Assembly (NCBI GenBank): GCA_029246705.1
Contig: JAQWMQ010000010.1
Span: forward strand, 62,001 to 126,000
Source of the DNA: Phycisphaerales bacterium
GTDB taxonomy: Bacteria > Planctomycetota > Phycisphaerae > Phycisphaerales > SM1A02
Direction of reading: 5' to 3'
DNA: 64,000 nucleotides
The notes below the pieces were generated by a model. The model did no database searches. It saw only the letters and a program-made list of their open reading frames with translations, and was not told where the DNA came from. Numbering within the stretch: position 1 is the first letter of the stretch; the number at the start of each line of letters is the position of its first letter. Below, in pieces: positions 16,436-24,777 of this stretch. The translations under genes and the position numbers were made by a program.

Positions 16436-17374
16436 ATGCAACAACAACCGACCCACTCAGACCACGAACTCGTCACCACCATCGATCTTCACTTCAAGGG
16501 TCTGCGAGAGCATGTTGCTGCTTTCCTCGTTCGCTCGCCGGAAGGCCCGGTGCTGATCGAGTGCGGCCCCGCCCTGTGCCTGCCCGCACTGGAGCAGGGG
16601 CTCGATGCACTCGGCCTGTCGCTGACCGACATCAAGCGCCTTTTCCTGACCCATATCCATCTGGACCATGCCGGCGCGACCGGGGCCTGCACCCGTGCTG
16701 GTGCGACTGCATACGTTCATCCACGAGGCGCACCACATCTGGTCGACCCGTCCCGCCTGATGAGCAGTGCGTCAAGGGTCTTCGGGGAGGAACTGGACCA
16801 GCATCTCGGTTGGCTTGAATCATCACCCGAGAACCAGATCGTCGCGGTCGAGGATGGCGAGGTCATCCAAATCGGCGACATGAGCTTCACGGCAATCGAG
16901 ACCCTCGGCCATGCCAGTCACCACCATGCCTGGCTGATGACCTACGAGGGCGAACGGCACGTGTTCTCCGGCGACACCGCTGGCATGAGACTGCCCGGTA
17001 CGTCCTTCGTCACGCTCCCCCTGGTCGCGCCGGAACTTGATCCAGTCAAGTGGCAGGAGTCGATCAAACGGGTTGGGGACCTCCAGGCGGACCGGCTCTG
17101 GCTCACGCACTTCGGTCCGGTCGATGACCAGGAGGCGTTCCTGCGGGATGCCTCTGCCCTGCTTCACACTGAATGCGCCTTGCTCAGATCATTGCTCGAT
17201 GAAGCGACCGGCCTGACCGCGGAAGAGGTCATGACCCAATACCGAAGCTGGCATCTCGAGCTCGCGCAGCAGCACCAGATCGACCCGGATCTGTTGCATA
17301 CCTACTGCTCCGACATCCACTACGAGTCCAACATCGCGGGGGCAACGCGCTGGTTGCATCGAGCAGGTTCCTGA
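16436..17374 (+). CDS. Metallo-beta-lactamase-fold hydrolase
   Basis: 312 aa. The zinc-binding HxHxDH motif is at residues 73-78 (THIHLDHAG), with later metal ligands in GHASHHH (about 155-162) and the Asp of SGDTAG. The final ligand His is probably in LTHFGPVD. The substrate is not predictable; the nearest named groups are glyoxalase II-like and general MBL-fold hydrolases. The C-terminal 80 residues are helical and extend beyond the core fold. AGGAA precedes the ATG by 5 bases. It is followed 87 bases later by the XylR-type regulator on the same strand. Confidence 0.88.
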   Translation: MQQQPTHSDHELVTTIDLHFKGLREHVAAFLVRSPEGPVLIECGPALCLPALEQGLDALGLSLTDIKRLFLTHIHLDHAGATGACTRAGATAYVHPRGAPHLVDPSRLMSSASRVFGEELDQHLGWLESSPENQIVAVEDGEVIQIGDMSFTAIETLGHASHHHAWLMTYEGERHVFSGDTAGMRLPGTSFVTLPLVAPELDPVKWQESIKRVGDLQADRLWLTHFGPVDDQEAFLRDASALLHTECALLRSLLDEATGLTAEEVMTQYRSWHLELAQQHQIDPDLLHTYCSDIHYESNIAGATRWLHRAGS

Positions 17375-17461
17375 GGAGCCAGCCCGACCTGGCGAGCCTG
17401 CACGGCGGATGTAGAGACCACGGTTTGACGTGATCCGTTCCATCAGGCAGCATTTCCCGCC

Positions 17462-18625
17462 ATGACGTCGACTTCCATGCCAATTCGACGGGTGGCGTTC
17501 CTCATGGATCGCGCCTTCGGATACAACCGAGAGGTTCTCAGGGGTATCCAGAACTGGATGTCCACGGAATCCAAGTGGGTGGTGCATCACGCAACCGGCG
17601 AACCCTACGAGCTGCCTGCGCTGAGGGAGTGGCAGCCCGACGGCATCATCGCCCACGTGACCAACCCCGAGCTGGCGGAAGGCCTGCTTGCCTGGGGCGG
17701 GCCCGTCGTGAACACCAGCAGCGCACTGCCTGAGCTCCGTTTCCCACTGGTCGAAGTCGATCACGAGGAGACCGGCCGGCTGGCAGCCCACCACTTCATC
17801 GAGCGAGGCCACACGTCATTCGCGTTCTTCGGGAGCGAGACGACCGGTTTCAGCATCGGGCGTCAGAGGGGTTTCAAGGAAGTGATCGATGATCATGGGG
17901 CTTCGATGCTGATCTGTCATGCCGATGACACCGTGATCAGGGCCGGCCATGAAAGCTGGATCCGCAACGAGGAGGAGATCGAGCGCTGGTTGCTGGATCT
18001 CCCCAGGCCGTGCGCGATCTTCGTGTCCAACGACGTCTCGGCACGAACCGTCACCAACGCCTGCCAGTACCTCGGGCTCAAGGTCCCGGAGGAACTGTCG
18101 ATTCTCTCGGTGGACAACGATGAGTTCGAATGCCTTTTCGCAACCCCCACCCTCTCGAGCATCGAGATCCCCGCAGCCAGGATCGGTCGAGAGGCGGCAC
18201 GAACCCTGCGACGACTCATGGACGGCGAACAACCGCTCTATCCGGAGAACTACCTGCCACCGGTCCAGATCATCGAACGCCAGTCGACGGATCTCGTCGC
18301 GACCACCGACCCTTCGGTTCACACGGCAGTGGCCTTCATACGTTCCAACCACGGAGACCTGATCACCGTGGACGACATCGCCGACGCGGCGAACTGCTCA
18401 CGACGCACGCTCGAACGTCGGTTCCGGAGCGCACTCGATCGCAGCATCCACGAGGAACTGGCACGCCAGAGGCTCGCACATGCCCGAAGACTGCTTGCCG
18501 AGACCGATGCAGACCTGGAAACGATCGCTCGACGCACCGGTTTCACCGATGCACGCAGGCTGGCGGTGGTGTTCCGACAGCACTTCGACAGTTCACCCTC
18601 GAGTTTTCGACGAGGCCTTCAGTGA
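17462..18625 (+). CDS. XylR-family regulator: LacI-like sensor plus AraC DNA-binding domain
   Basis: 387 aa. Residues about 7-275 form a periplasmic-binding-protein-like sugar-sensor (RRVAFLMDRAFGYNREVLRG, ...NDVSARTVTNACQYLGLKVPEE, ELSILSVDNDEFECLFATPTLSS in separate segments), and about 285-387 an AraC-type double helix-turn-helix (VDDIADAANCSRRTLERRFR; LETIARRTGFTDARRLAVVF). This inverted order, sensor first and no N-terminal LacI helix-turn-helix, is the XylR architecture common in planctomycetes. It probably activates carbohydrate-use genes; none is adjacent. The last 33 bases overlap the convergent glycosylase gene. Confidence 0.9.
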   Translation: MTSTSMPIRRVAFLMDRAFGYNREVLRGIQNWMSTESKWVVHHATGEPYELPALREWQPDGIIAHVTNPELAEGLLAWGGPVVNTSSALPELRFPLVEVDHEETGRLAAHHFIERGHTSFAFFGSETTGFSIGRQRGFKEVIDDHGASMLICHADDTVIRAGHESWIRNEEEIERWLLDLPRPCAIFVSNDVSARTVTNACQYLGLKVPEELSILSVDNDEFECLFATPTLSSIEIPAARIGREAARTLRRLMDGEQPLYPENYLPPVQIIERQSTDLVATTDPSVHTAVAFIRSNHGDLITVDDIADAANCSRRTLERRFRSALDRSIHEELARQRLAHARRLLAETDADLETIARRTGFTDARRLAVVFRQHFDSSPSSFRRGLQ

Positions 18626-19351
18626 CTTCGAACGGCTTCCCGGCAACCTGACTCCGAGCTTCTCCAGGCCGGCTTCCGCCTGAGGTGCCCATCCCCGATT
18701 GGCCATTGGCGATGCGGGACTCGGATGGAGTATCGACCCAACCGGAATATCCAGGCCCGAGACGACCGAAGCAGCACGCTTCATGGCGAATCCGCCGATG
18801 CCGATCAGCATCTTCGGACGGAGTGATTCGACCATCCTGAGCAGCGCCAGATCGCAACAGGCTTCCAGCGGCTCGCGCTCATCCGCCGGAAGCTTGTCCG
18901 GAGTTCGATTGCGCCCGCTTTCCTCCATGAATGCGAGCGGGCACCAGTTCCAGACGAAGAACCGTTCGAAGAAGGCGTCTGCTGTACCAAAGCGCTCCTG
19001 CACCCAGCTCCAGAAGCGACGACCACTGACTTCGCTGCGCTCGCAGTCGAAGCCTTCCACCGGACGCTTGGGGTGCTCGATCTTCGGCCGTCCTACCGGG
19101 CAATCGATGCCGAGGAAATCACGCACATGCGCCACTTCACCGAATGGGACACCCGTCTGGGCCATTCCCCAGGGCCCCGGGTTCATGCCGATCAGAAGCG
19201 CGTCTATACCGGAATGAGCAAATCGATCGAGGTAGATGTTCACGGAACGTGACGCATAGTCCAGTGGCGCATAGACATGCGTGACAGGTTCGGCGAAATC
19301 GAGTTCCCCCGTGTCCTGGCGCAATCTCCTGACGATGGTCCTTGGCTGCAT
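18593..19351 (-). CDS. SMUG1-type uracil-DNA glycosylase
   Basis: 252 aa base-excision repair enzyme. The two diagnostic blocks are present: motif I GMNPGPWGMAQTGVPFGEV at 55-73 and motif II HPSPASP at 209-215, plus NWCPL at 135-139. In SMUG1 the Asn of motif I activates water and the His of motif II stabilises the leaving uracil. It removes uracil and oxidised pyrimidines from single- or double-stranded DNA. The C-terminal tail overlaps the end of the XylR gene on the other strand by 33 bases. Length fits the family. Confidence 0.93.
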   Translation of the reverse strand: MQPRTIVRRLRQDTGELDFAEPVTHVYAPLDYASRSVNIYLDRFAHSGIDALLIGMNPGPWGMAQTGVPFGEVAHVRDFLGIDCPVGRPKIEHPKRPVEGFDCERSEVSGRRFWSWVQERFGTADAFFERFFVWNWCPLAFMEESGRNRTPDKLPADEREPLEACCDLALLRMVESLRPKMLIGIGGFAMKRAASVVSGLDIPVGSILHPSPASPMANRGWAPQAEAGLEKLGVRLPGSRSKSLKASSKTRG

Positions 19352-19407
19352 TGCTGCAGGATCCGCTTAAACGCCCCTGAAGGCAACCGAGGACAGTGCA
19401 ATCGGCT

Positions 19408-20214
19408 ATGGTCGCTTTCCAGATGGACTTCCCACTCTTCTTTTCGACCATTGCGACGCTCTTCGCAATCATGGATCCGATCGGAACGGTCGGGATCTTC
19501 ATCGCGATCACTCCAGGTGAAACCGAAACCCACCGACGCAACCAGGCCTTCCTGGGATGCATCTGGGCACTCCTGTTCATGGCCCTCTTCTTCGCAGCTG
19601 GCAGCCAGATCCTGCATTTCTTCGGGATCACGGTCGATGCAGTGCAGGTCGGCGGCGGTCTCATCCTGCTCAAGATCGCCTTTGATCAACTGTCCACGTC
19701 ACGACAGACCCGGCATACCGCTCAGGAAGATGCGGCAAGTCGCATGCAGAACGACGTGTCGGTGTTTCCACTTGCCATGCCGCTGATCGCCGGCCCCGGT
19801 GCACTCACGCTCATGATCGCCGAAGCCGCCCGCGGTCGAGCAAGCTCGATCGAGGGATGGTTTTCCATCGGTGGCGCGGTCCTGGTCTCACTCACCATCA
19901 TGTGGATCGCACTGGACCGCTCGGTCCTCATCCAGCGCCTGCTGGGCGCCAACGGACTCGGGGCGATCACCCGACTGATGGGTTTCCTGCTTGCCTGTAT
20001 CGCCGCCCAGATGACCATCGTCGGCATCAGGGGAGTCGTCGCCAATGATCACAAGGGCCCTGATGCCCACGAATCATCGTCAAGTGTTCGACAACCGGAT
20101 GCTTCCCCCGAGGCCGAAACCCTTGGGCTGCTCTTCACCGACCTATGCCCGGAACTGCCATCGTCCTGGCCGCTGTTCGAGCGAAAACCGGCGACGGCAC
20201 TCGCGTGGTCATGA
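19408..20214 (+). CDS. marC: MarC family integral membrane protein
   Basis: About 268 aa. The MarC/UPF0056 pattern is clear: TLFAIMDPIGTVGIFIA with the family's Asp-Pro in the first helix, six membrane segments between residues 5 and 210, and the second-half repeat PLAMPLIAGPGALTLMIAEA. Function is unknown in the family (the old antibiotic-resistance link is not supported). The start may instead be 19396 (GTG) or 19423 (ATG at MDFPLFF, closest to homologues). After the last helix (near residue 214) about 55 polar residues form an unusual tail that MarC proteins lack. Confidence 0.85.
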   Translation: MVAFQMDFPLFFSTIATLFAIMDPIGTVGIFIAITPGETETHRRNQAFLGCIWALLFMALFFAAGSQILHFFGITVDAVQVGGGLILLKIAFDQLSTSRQTRHTAQEDAASRMQNDVSVFPLAMPLIAGPGALTLMIAEAARGRASSIEGWFSIGGAVLVSLTIMWIALDRSVLIQRLLGANGLGAITRLMGFLLACIAAQMTIVGIRGVVANDHKGPDAHESSSSVRQPDASPEAETLGLLFTDLCPELPSSWPLFERKPATALAWS

Positions 20215-20328
20215 TCTTCACGACACGACCACGAGATGAGGTCTTTTCCACACAGTGGATCGCAGGCCCACTCGAACACCATCGCACTTGATGGAAGCGG
20301 ACCAACCAAGCGACGCACGAAAACGATC

Positions 20329-20369
20329 GGAACACAAAGAAACAGGGCGCTCCCGTGGGAAGCGCCCTG
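20329..20369 (-). terminator. Terminator of the dockerin-tailed propeller gene
   Basis: A 9-bp perfect stem CAGGGCGCT/AGCGCCCTG (20343-20369) with a 9-base loop is followed on the minus strand by TTTCTTTGTGTT. It starts 35 bases after the stop of the minus-strand gene. Confidence 0.8.
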
Positions 20370-20403
20370 TGAAGTTCGATCATCGGTCGATCGTCAGACC
20401 CGA

Positions 20404-21639
20404 TCAGTCCGTGCAGTTGCCCCAGGCGGCAAGAAGCCGCGAGAGATCACCACCGTCGACGATGCCGTTGCCATCGAGGTCGAGGGCGGGGTTGGTTCCC
20501 TGCCACTCACCAAGAAGCGCGGCCAGGTCGCCACCATCGACGACGGCATTGCCATCGATGTCCTCGGGACATTGAACCGGCGTACCCGGCACGTAGGCGG
20601 TGACGCCCATGGTGCCCACCGTGGCCCAGACCATCTCCTCGGCCGCGAAGGCGAAGTCGTTGATGACCTCGTCGCCGCTCTGGTCGCTCATGATCTGTAC
20701 CGGCGTGGAAATATCCTCGCGCCAGTCGTAAGCGGTGACCGCGATGTCGTCATCGATGCGCCCGGAGACCAGGAGCTGTTCCTCGACGTTGGTGAACTGG
20801 AGCTTGTCGGCCCGATCCTGGTCGATCTCGGTGTAGAAGACTCGTTGGCCGACGATGTCGCCACTGCCGGGCAGGGCGAAGATGCTGAGGGTGCCTCGGT
20901 CGGAAGCGAAGGTGTTGTCGCCTTCTCCGCCACCGCCGACGTACGTGCAACCGGGAGCGAAGTCGATCGAGACGTTCTCGCCGTCGCCATCGGTGAAGTG
21001 CGTGAAGATCTGGTTTCCGGTGGGCAGGTCCCAGGCAGTGATCGAACCCTTGGTTCCGACCGCGCCGACCACGCCGCTGGCACCGTTGTCCTCGGTGGCT
21101 ATGGCGATCGCGTTGGGTGATGACATCGGTTCATCACAGATGAAGACACGAATGGACTCACCCGTGGCCAGGGCAGCGACCTCGATGTAGGGCGAACCCT
21201 CACCGGCGACGGCCATGGCCACGCCGGCACCGTCGAAGGCCACCATCGAGGTGCCGTAGAAGGTTCGCATCGGAAGGCCGTCGGTACCGAAGAGGATCGT
21301 CTTGGGGTTTCCCTGCAGATCAAGGAAGCTGACCGCGAGACGATCCATCGAGGAGCTGTAGGCCAACCCGTAGATCTCCATCGCGGAAAGTGCGGCAACG
21401 TCCTCGAGTTGGCCGGTGACCGAGTTGTTCACGGCGAGCAGGTAGTTGGTACCCGTCGACTGCTGGTAGCAGACCGTGAAGGCATCACCCTCGATGGATG
21501 ATTCGATCAACTGCGCCACCCCCGACATCTTCGAGTCGCTCCATTTCGGAACGGCCGATGCGAAGTCGTTGATGTCCTCTGCCACAGCAAATGTTGTGAC
21601 GGCAAGACCCGATAGAACGATCATCTGAGGGATGCGCAT
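20404..21639 (-). CDS. Secreted propeller-like protein with dockerin-like C-terminus
   Basis: 411 aa. A signal peptide (about 1-20) is followed by roughly 320 residues of repeated short strands typical of a beta-propeller (LYAVSFLDLQGNPK-like units, KGSITAWDLPTGNQIFTHF), with no catalytic motif recognised. Residues about 348-409 are two EF-hand-like dockerin repeats (DIDGNAVVDGGDLAALLGEW and LDLDGNGIVDGGDLSRLLAA, then WGNC). Such tails are very common on secreted Phycisphaerae proteins and are presumed calcium-binding sorting or anchoring modules. Ligand and substrate are unknown. The gene has its own terminator and diverges from the TetR gene. Confidence 0.82.
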   Translation of the reverse strand: MRIPQMIVLSGLAVTTFAVAEDINDFASAVPKWSDSKMSGVAQLIESSIEGDAFTVCYQQSTGTNYLLAVNNSVTGQLEDVAALSAMEIYGLAYSSSMDRLAVSFLDLQGNPKTILFGTDGLPMRTFYGTSMVAFDGAGVAMAVAGEGSPYIEVAALATGESIRVFICDEPMSSPNAIAIATEDNGASGVVGAVGTKGSITAWDLPTGNQIFTHFTDGDGENVSIDFAPGCTYVGGGGEGDNTFASDRGTLSIFALPGSGDIVGQRVFYTEIDQDRADKLQFTNVEEQLLVSGRIDDDIAVTAYDWREDISTPVQIMSDQSGDEVINDFAFAAEEMVWATVGTMGVTAYVPGTPVQCPEDIDGNAVVDGGDLAALLGEWQGTNPALDLDGNGIVDGGDLSRLLAAWGNCTD

Positions 21640-21741
21640 GGATCCGCTCCTCTTTCTGGTGGCGAAAGTGAACCTGCCATAGATTAACCCATGAAACCGA
21701 CTTTGGCCCGTCGGAAGGTTTTATGGCTCTCAATTCCTCTT

Positions 21742-21757
21742 CTAGGGTATCCTAGGA
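21742..21757 (+). promoter_or_regulatory. Candidate TetR operator overlapping the ribosome-binding site
   Basis: The inverted repeat CTAGG-GTAT-CCTAG lies 10 bases before the tetR start and covers part of its Shine-Dalgarno (AGGA). It could be an autoregulatory operator. The assignment rests only on symmetry and position. Confidence 0.35.
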
Positions 21758-21764
21758 ACTGCAA

Positions 21765-22397
21765 ATGGGGAATAGCCAAAGCTCAAATCCAACCAGACGA
21801 TATACCGTCAGAGGCGTCAAGACGAGGGAGAAACTCGTTGACGCTTTACTGGAAATCGTGTCTTCAGAGGGCATGCAGGCCGCTTCCGTGCGAAAAATCA
21901 CAGGGAAGGCCGGCTGCAACGAAGCGATCCTGTATCAGCACTTCAAAAACAAGGACGAGATGCTGCGGGAGGTATTCGGCGAAATCATGGCCGAAATGGC
22001 TGACGAGAAGGAAGGCCTGGTCGAGGAACACCCCCACCTGGACGATGCCATTCGGCGTTGGGTGGAGACCACTTTCTCCTACTACGACCGTAATTCCGAT
22101 GCCTTTGCCTACGTCCTGCTCGCATCACCTCCCGTGGTTCGCAGCCCAAGCCCCTTGTACGGGCGCATGACCAAGCTGTTCGTCGAACTGCTCGACAGCA
22201 CGGAACCCCCTGCCGGCAAACGCCTTCGACGTCAGCCCGTGGTGATGAACATGTTCCGAGGACTGCTTCTTGGTGTCCCACGGTCGATCCACTTCGGATC
22301 GATGGAAGGCCCCGCCTCCAACTACATCGACATCGTCTCGGATGCGATTCTCAGGCTGATCCTGGTTGTAGATGACGGACGACCAGATGACGATTGA
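21765..22397 (+). CDS. TetR/AcrR family transcriptional regulator
   Basis: 210 aa. The N-terminal helix-turn-helix (about 18-65: TREKLVDALLEIVSSEGMQA, VRKITGKAGCNEAILYQHFK) is the TetR_N domain with its ILYQHFKNKDE recognition helix. The C-terminal ligand and dimer domain (about 80-205) is not assignable to a ligand class. AGGA lies 7 bases before the ATG. The stop is 36 bases before sthA, so the two are probably cotranscribed and the regulator may control the transhydrogenase. Confidence 0.9.
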   Translation: MGNSQSSNPTRRYTVRGVKTREKLVDALLEIVSSEGMQAASVRKITGKAGCNEAILYQHFKNKDEMLREVFGEIMAEMADEKEGLVEEHPHLDDAIRRWVETTFSYYDRNSDAFAYVLLASPPVVRSPSPLYGRMTKLFVELLDSTEPPAGKRLRRQPVVMNMFRGLLLGVPRSIHFGSMEGPASNYIDIVSDAILRLILVVDDGRPDDD

Positions 22398-22433
22398 TGA
22401 TTGCACCGAGAGCAGCAGGGACACCCAGAACCA

Positions 22434-23882
22434 ATGACAACCCATGATTTCGACCTTGTCGTTCTCGGCAGCGGACCCGCCGGCCAACGTGCCGCCATTC
22501 AAGCGGCCAAGATCGGTCGACGCGTTGCGCTCGTCGAACGCATGCCATCCCTTGGCGGCGTCTGCATCCTCACCGGCACCATTCCATCGAAGACCTTTCG
22601 CGAAGCCGTGCTGGCAACCGTCGGATCCGATGCCTTCGGACTGACATCCGAGAGCACGCCCAGGCCCTCGATGAGCGATGTGCTCTCTCGGGTCCAGGAA
22701 GTGATGATCAGCGAGACCAGGGTCATCAAGAACCAACTCCTGCGCAACAACGTCGAGATCATCCAGGGAAGCGGCCGCTTCTCGGGCACGCATGAAATCT
22801 CGGTGCTGGGACGCAAGGGCACCCAGACCCTGACCGCGGACAACATCCTGATCTCGGTCGGCACGAGACCCGCGGACCCGCCGGACATTCCCGTGGACGG
22901 AACGGTCATCCTCACTTCGGACGAGATCCTCGCCATGGAGAAGATCCCATCATCCATGGCCATCGTCGGAGGAGGCGTGATCGGGCTTGAATATGCCTCG
23001 ATGTTCGCCCGGCTCGGGGTCGAGGTGCACGTGGTCGACCGCCACCATCGCCTGCTCGAGTTCGTCGACCACGAGATCGTCGACGAACTGATCTCCCAGA
23101 TGCGCAACAACGGCATACGGATCCACCTCGACGATTCCATCAAACATACGCAGGTCATCGGCGGCGATTCACCGCATGCCGAGATCAAGCTCGATTCCGG
23201 TGAACAGATCCTGACGGAGACCGTCCTGTTCTCGATCGGTCGCATCGCCTCGACGGGAAGCCTGAACCTCAAGGCCATCGGGCTTGAACCCGGCCGACGC
23301 GGACTCCTCGAGGTCGACGAGAACTTTCGCACTGCGGTCCCCCATGTCTGGGCGGCAGGCGATGTGATCGGGTTTCCCGCACTCGCGGCGACCAGCAGCG
23401 AACAGGGAAGAATCGCTGCCTGCAGGATGTTCGGCATCGACACTCCGGACATGGGACAGTCCTACCCCTACGGGATCTACTCCATTCCGGAGATCTCCAT
23501 GGTGGGAGCCACCGAGGAGAAGCTGAATCAGGCGGGCACGCCTTTCGAGGTCGGGCTCGCGCGTTACAGCGAGATCGCCCGCGGACAGATACTCGGAGAC
23601 GACACCGGGCTCTTCAAGATGCTCTTCCACAAGGAGACCGGGCGCCTGCTCGGAGTGCACTGCATCGGAACCGGGGCGACCGAACTGGTCCACGTGGGGC
23701 AGGCCGTCCTGAAACTCGGAGGCGGAATCGACTATTTCCTCGAGACGGTGTTCAACTATCCGACCCTGGCCGAGTGCTACAAGGTCGCCGCCTACAACGC
23801 AGCGAACAAGATGGGGTATCACCACGTCACGGTGGAGTCGGCTGGTTCACTGGTTGATTTCGAAACCGATCCCGAGAACTGA
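22434..23882 (+). CDS. sthA: Soluble pyridine nucleotide transhydrogenase
   Basis: 482 aa flavoprotein that moves hydride between NADPH and NAD+. FAD-binding GSGPAG is at 12-17. The redox-active pair of related reductases is broken: Cys44 is kept but the second position is Thr49 (CILTGTIPSK), the hallmark of SthA. The NAD-binding motif is GGGVIGLEYASMF (about 180), and the C-terminal dimerisation domain has HCIGTGATELVHVGQ and FNYPTLAECYKVAAYNA. A TTG at 22401 extends the frame, but the ATG at 22434 fits homologues. It follows the TetR gene closely. Confidence 0.94.
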   Translation: MTTHDFDLVVLGSGPAGQRAAIQAAKIGRRVALVERMPSLGGVCILTGTIPSKTFREAVLATVGSDAFGLTSESTPRPSMSDVLSRVQEVMISETRVIKNQLLRNNVEIIQGSGRFSGTHEISVLGRKGTQTLTADNILISVGTRPADPPDIPVDGTVILTSDEILAMEKIPSSMAIVGGGVIGLEYASMFARLGVEVHVVDRHHRLLEFVDHEIVDELISQMRNNGIRIHLDDSIKHTQVIGGDSPHAEIKLDSGEQILTETVLFSIGRIASTGSLNLKAIGLEPGRRGLLEVDENFRTAVPHVWAAGDVIGFPALAATSSEQGRIAACRMFGIDTPDMGQSYPYGIYSIPEISMVGATEEKLNQAGTPFEVGLARYSEIARGQILGDDTGLFKMLFHKETGRLLGVHCIGTGATELVHVGQAVLKLGGGIDYFLETVFNYPTLAECYKVAAYNAANKMGYHHVTVESAGSLVDFETDPEN

Positions 23883-23907
23883 GCGCATCCCGCAGGCAGA
23901 TCGCCGG

Positions 23908-24129
23908 ATGAACCGCCTCGCGCTCGAAGAGTTCGGTGACCTGATCCCGGCACGAGTTCCTCGCAGCCACCAGCTTTCCTTCACGTCTCCCATGCCGGCC
24001 ACCCAGCGACTGCTCCGCGGTTCGCCTGGCCAGCTCGTGGTGCTCGCGACCGAAGCCGAAGGCCCCACCGTGGGAGGTCTCGAAAACCACAGTCCGGCGG
24101 CAGTGCCGGTGAACCAGGAGAACAACTGA
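23908..24129 (+). CDS. Small hypothetical protein, 73 aa
   Basis: Starts 26 bases after sthA. The frame (MNRLALEEFGDLIPARVPRS, later GQLVVLATEAEGPTVGG) keeps a GC-rich third codon position like its neighbours and ends 20 bases before a strong hairpin, so it could be the last gene of the tetR-sthA unit. No family is recognised and the ribosome-binding site is weak. The opposite strand also has an open 92-codon frame here, which weakens the call. Confidence 0.35.
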   Translation: MNRLALEEFGDLIPARVPRSHQLSFTSPMPATQRLLRGSPGQLVVLATEAEGPTVGGLENHSPAAVPVNQENN

Positions 24130-24140
24130 ATTCAGGCCGC

Positions 24141-24180
24141 AAAATGACAACGGTCGGGCAGATCATGCCCGACCGTGTCG
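24141..24180 (-). terminator. Strong stem-loop, terminator for the minus-strand RNA and perhaps also sthA
   Basis: An 11-bp perfect stem (24150-24160 with 24166-24176) and 5-base loop. On the minus strand it is followed by TGTCATTTT; on the plus strand by GTCGAGTGCATCTTTCT. It lies between the converging sthA unit and the candidate RNA, so it may act in both directions. Confidence 0.7.
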
Positions 24181-24318
24181 AGTGCATCTTTCTAGCTCAG
24201 CTGTCTGCCGACGAACGGCCTTCGGGCTGCTCCGCCCCGCAAGACCTGCCGTGCCCCCGGCACGAGCCTTCAATGCGCTCTTCGCATGGAAGACCCTTTC
24301 GCGGTCAGGAAGAAGCAC
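24141..24318 (-). ncRNA. Candidate structured RNA with closing helix, four hairpins and terminator
   Basis: Read on the minus strand, GTGCTTCTTCC (24318-24308) can pair with GAAAGATGCAC (24192-24182) in 9 of 11 positions, closing a domain. Inside lie, in order, a hairpin with a GAAA tetraloop (GACCgC-GAAA-GGGTC), ATGCG-AAGAG-CGCAT, GTGCC-GGG-GGCAC, and a long two-part hairpin (GGTCTT..GGGC / GCCC..AAGGCC). A terminator follows. A promoter-like pair sits just upstream. No protein frame fits, and no RNA family was recognised: the SRP, 6S, RNase P, tmRNA and cobalamin cores were looked for and not found. It begins about 80 bases after rhaM, so a processed 3' UTR is the alternative. Confidence 0.5.
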
Positions 24319-24345
24319 GCTAAACGGAGCCGGCCACGTCTTCAA
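24317..24345 (-). promoter_or_regulatory. Candidate sigma-70 promoter of the structured RNA
   Basis: TTGAAG and TAGCGT are separated by 17 bases on the minus strand. The predicted start falls at or just inside the closing helix. Consensus match only. Confidence 0.3.
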
Positions 24346-24400
24346 GGATCATTCTCGGATGAGGCGAATTACCATGCAGGTTTCGATGAATCGACGTGGC

Positions 24401-24739
24401 TCATGACGATTCCAGGTCGAAAACCAGGGTCATCGGGGTCCACCAGGCGTTCCCCGAGGCCGCAGGCACCTGTTGTTGGTAGCTCCGCATGAGAGCATCC
24501 CATGCTCGGCAGCGTGGATCCTCGGCATACCCCTGGTAGTCGCGGTCGGGGTCGAAACCCTCGGGAGCCTCGAAGGCCATGAACAACCGCGTCCCACAGC
24601 GATAGATCCGCATTCTGGTGATGCCGATCGACCGAAGTCCGGACAGGACCTCCGGCCACACCTGTCGGTGATGCGCGTCGTATTCGGCTATTCGCACGGG
24701 ATCGTCGACGAGATCGAGCGCCATGGCGAAGGAACGCAT
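24401..24739 (-). CDS. rhaM: L-rhamnose mutarotase
   Basis: 112 aa, the normal RhaM length. Interconverts alpha and beta anomers of L-rhamnose. The family pattern is clear: a start with FAMALDLVDDPVRIAEYDAH, then HHRQVWPEV with its conserved His, a central GITRMRIYRCGTRLFM with the Tyr and Arg of the active pocket, and a C-terminal WWTPMTLVFDL. No other rhamnose catabolic gene is close, so it may serve surface-glycan recycling. It is the downstream partner of the MazG-like gene (38 bases apart). Confidence 0.92.
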   Translation of the reverse strand: MRSFAMALDLVDDPVRIAEYDAHHRQVWPEVLSGLRSIGITRMRIYRCGTRLFMAFEAPEGFDPDRDYQGYAEDPRCRAWDALMRSYQQQVPAASGNAWWTPMTLVFDLESS

Positions 24740-24777
24740 GAATGGTGCTCCAAGGGACCTGGATCGGGTATCGCGGA

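Noticed and set aside
16248-16436. Possible 62-residue minus-strand protein before the metallo-hydrolase gene
   Set aside because: No ribosome-binding site, no known motif, and it sits in the next gene's promoter region.
24180-24300. Cobalamin riboswitch on the plus strand (AAGACCTGCC resembles its 3' end)
   Set aside because: The core GGTGAAA..GGGAA and B12 box are missing and no downstream plus-strand gene is in reach.
24163-24345. 60-residue minus-strand open frame over the structured RNA
   Set aside because: Basic, low-information translation that runs through every hairpin; treated as a chance frame in an RNA gene.
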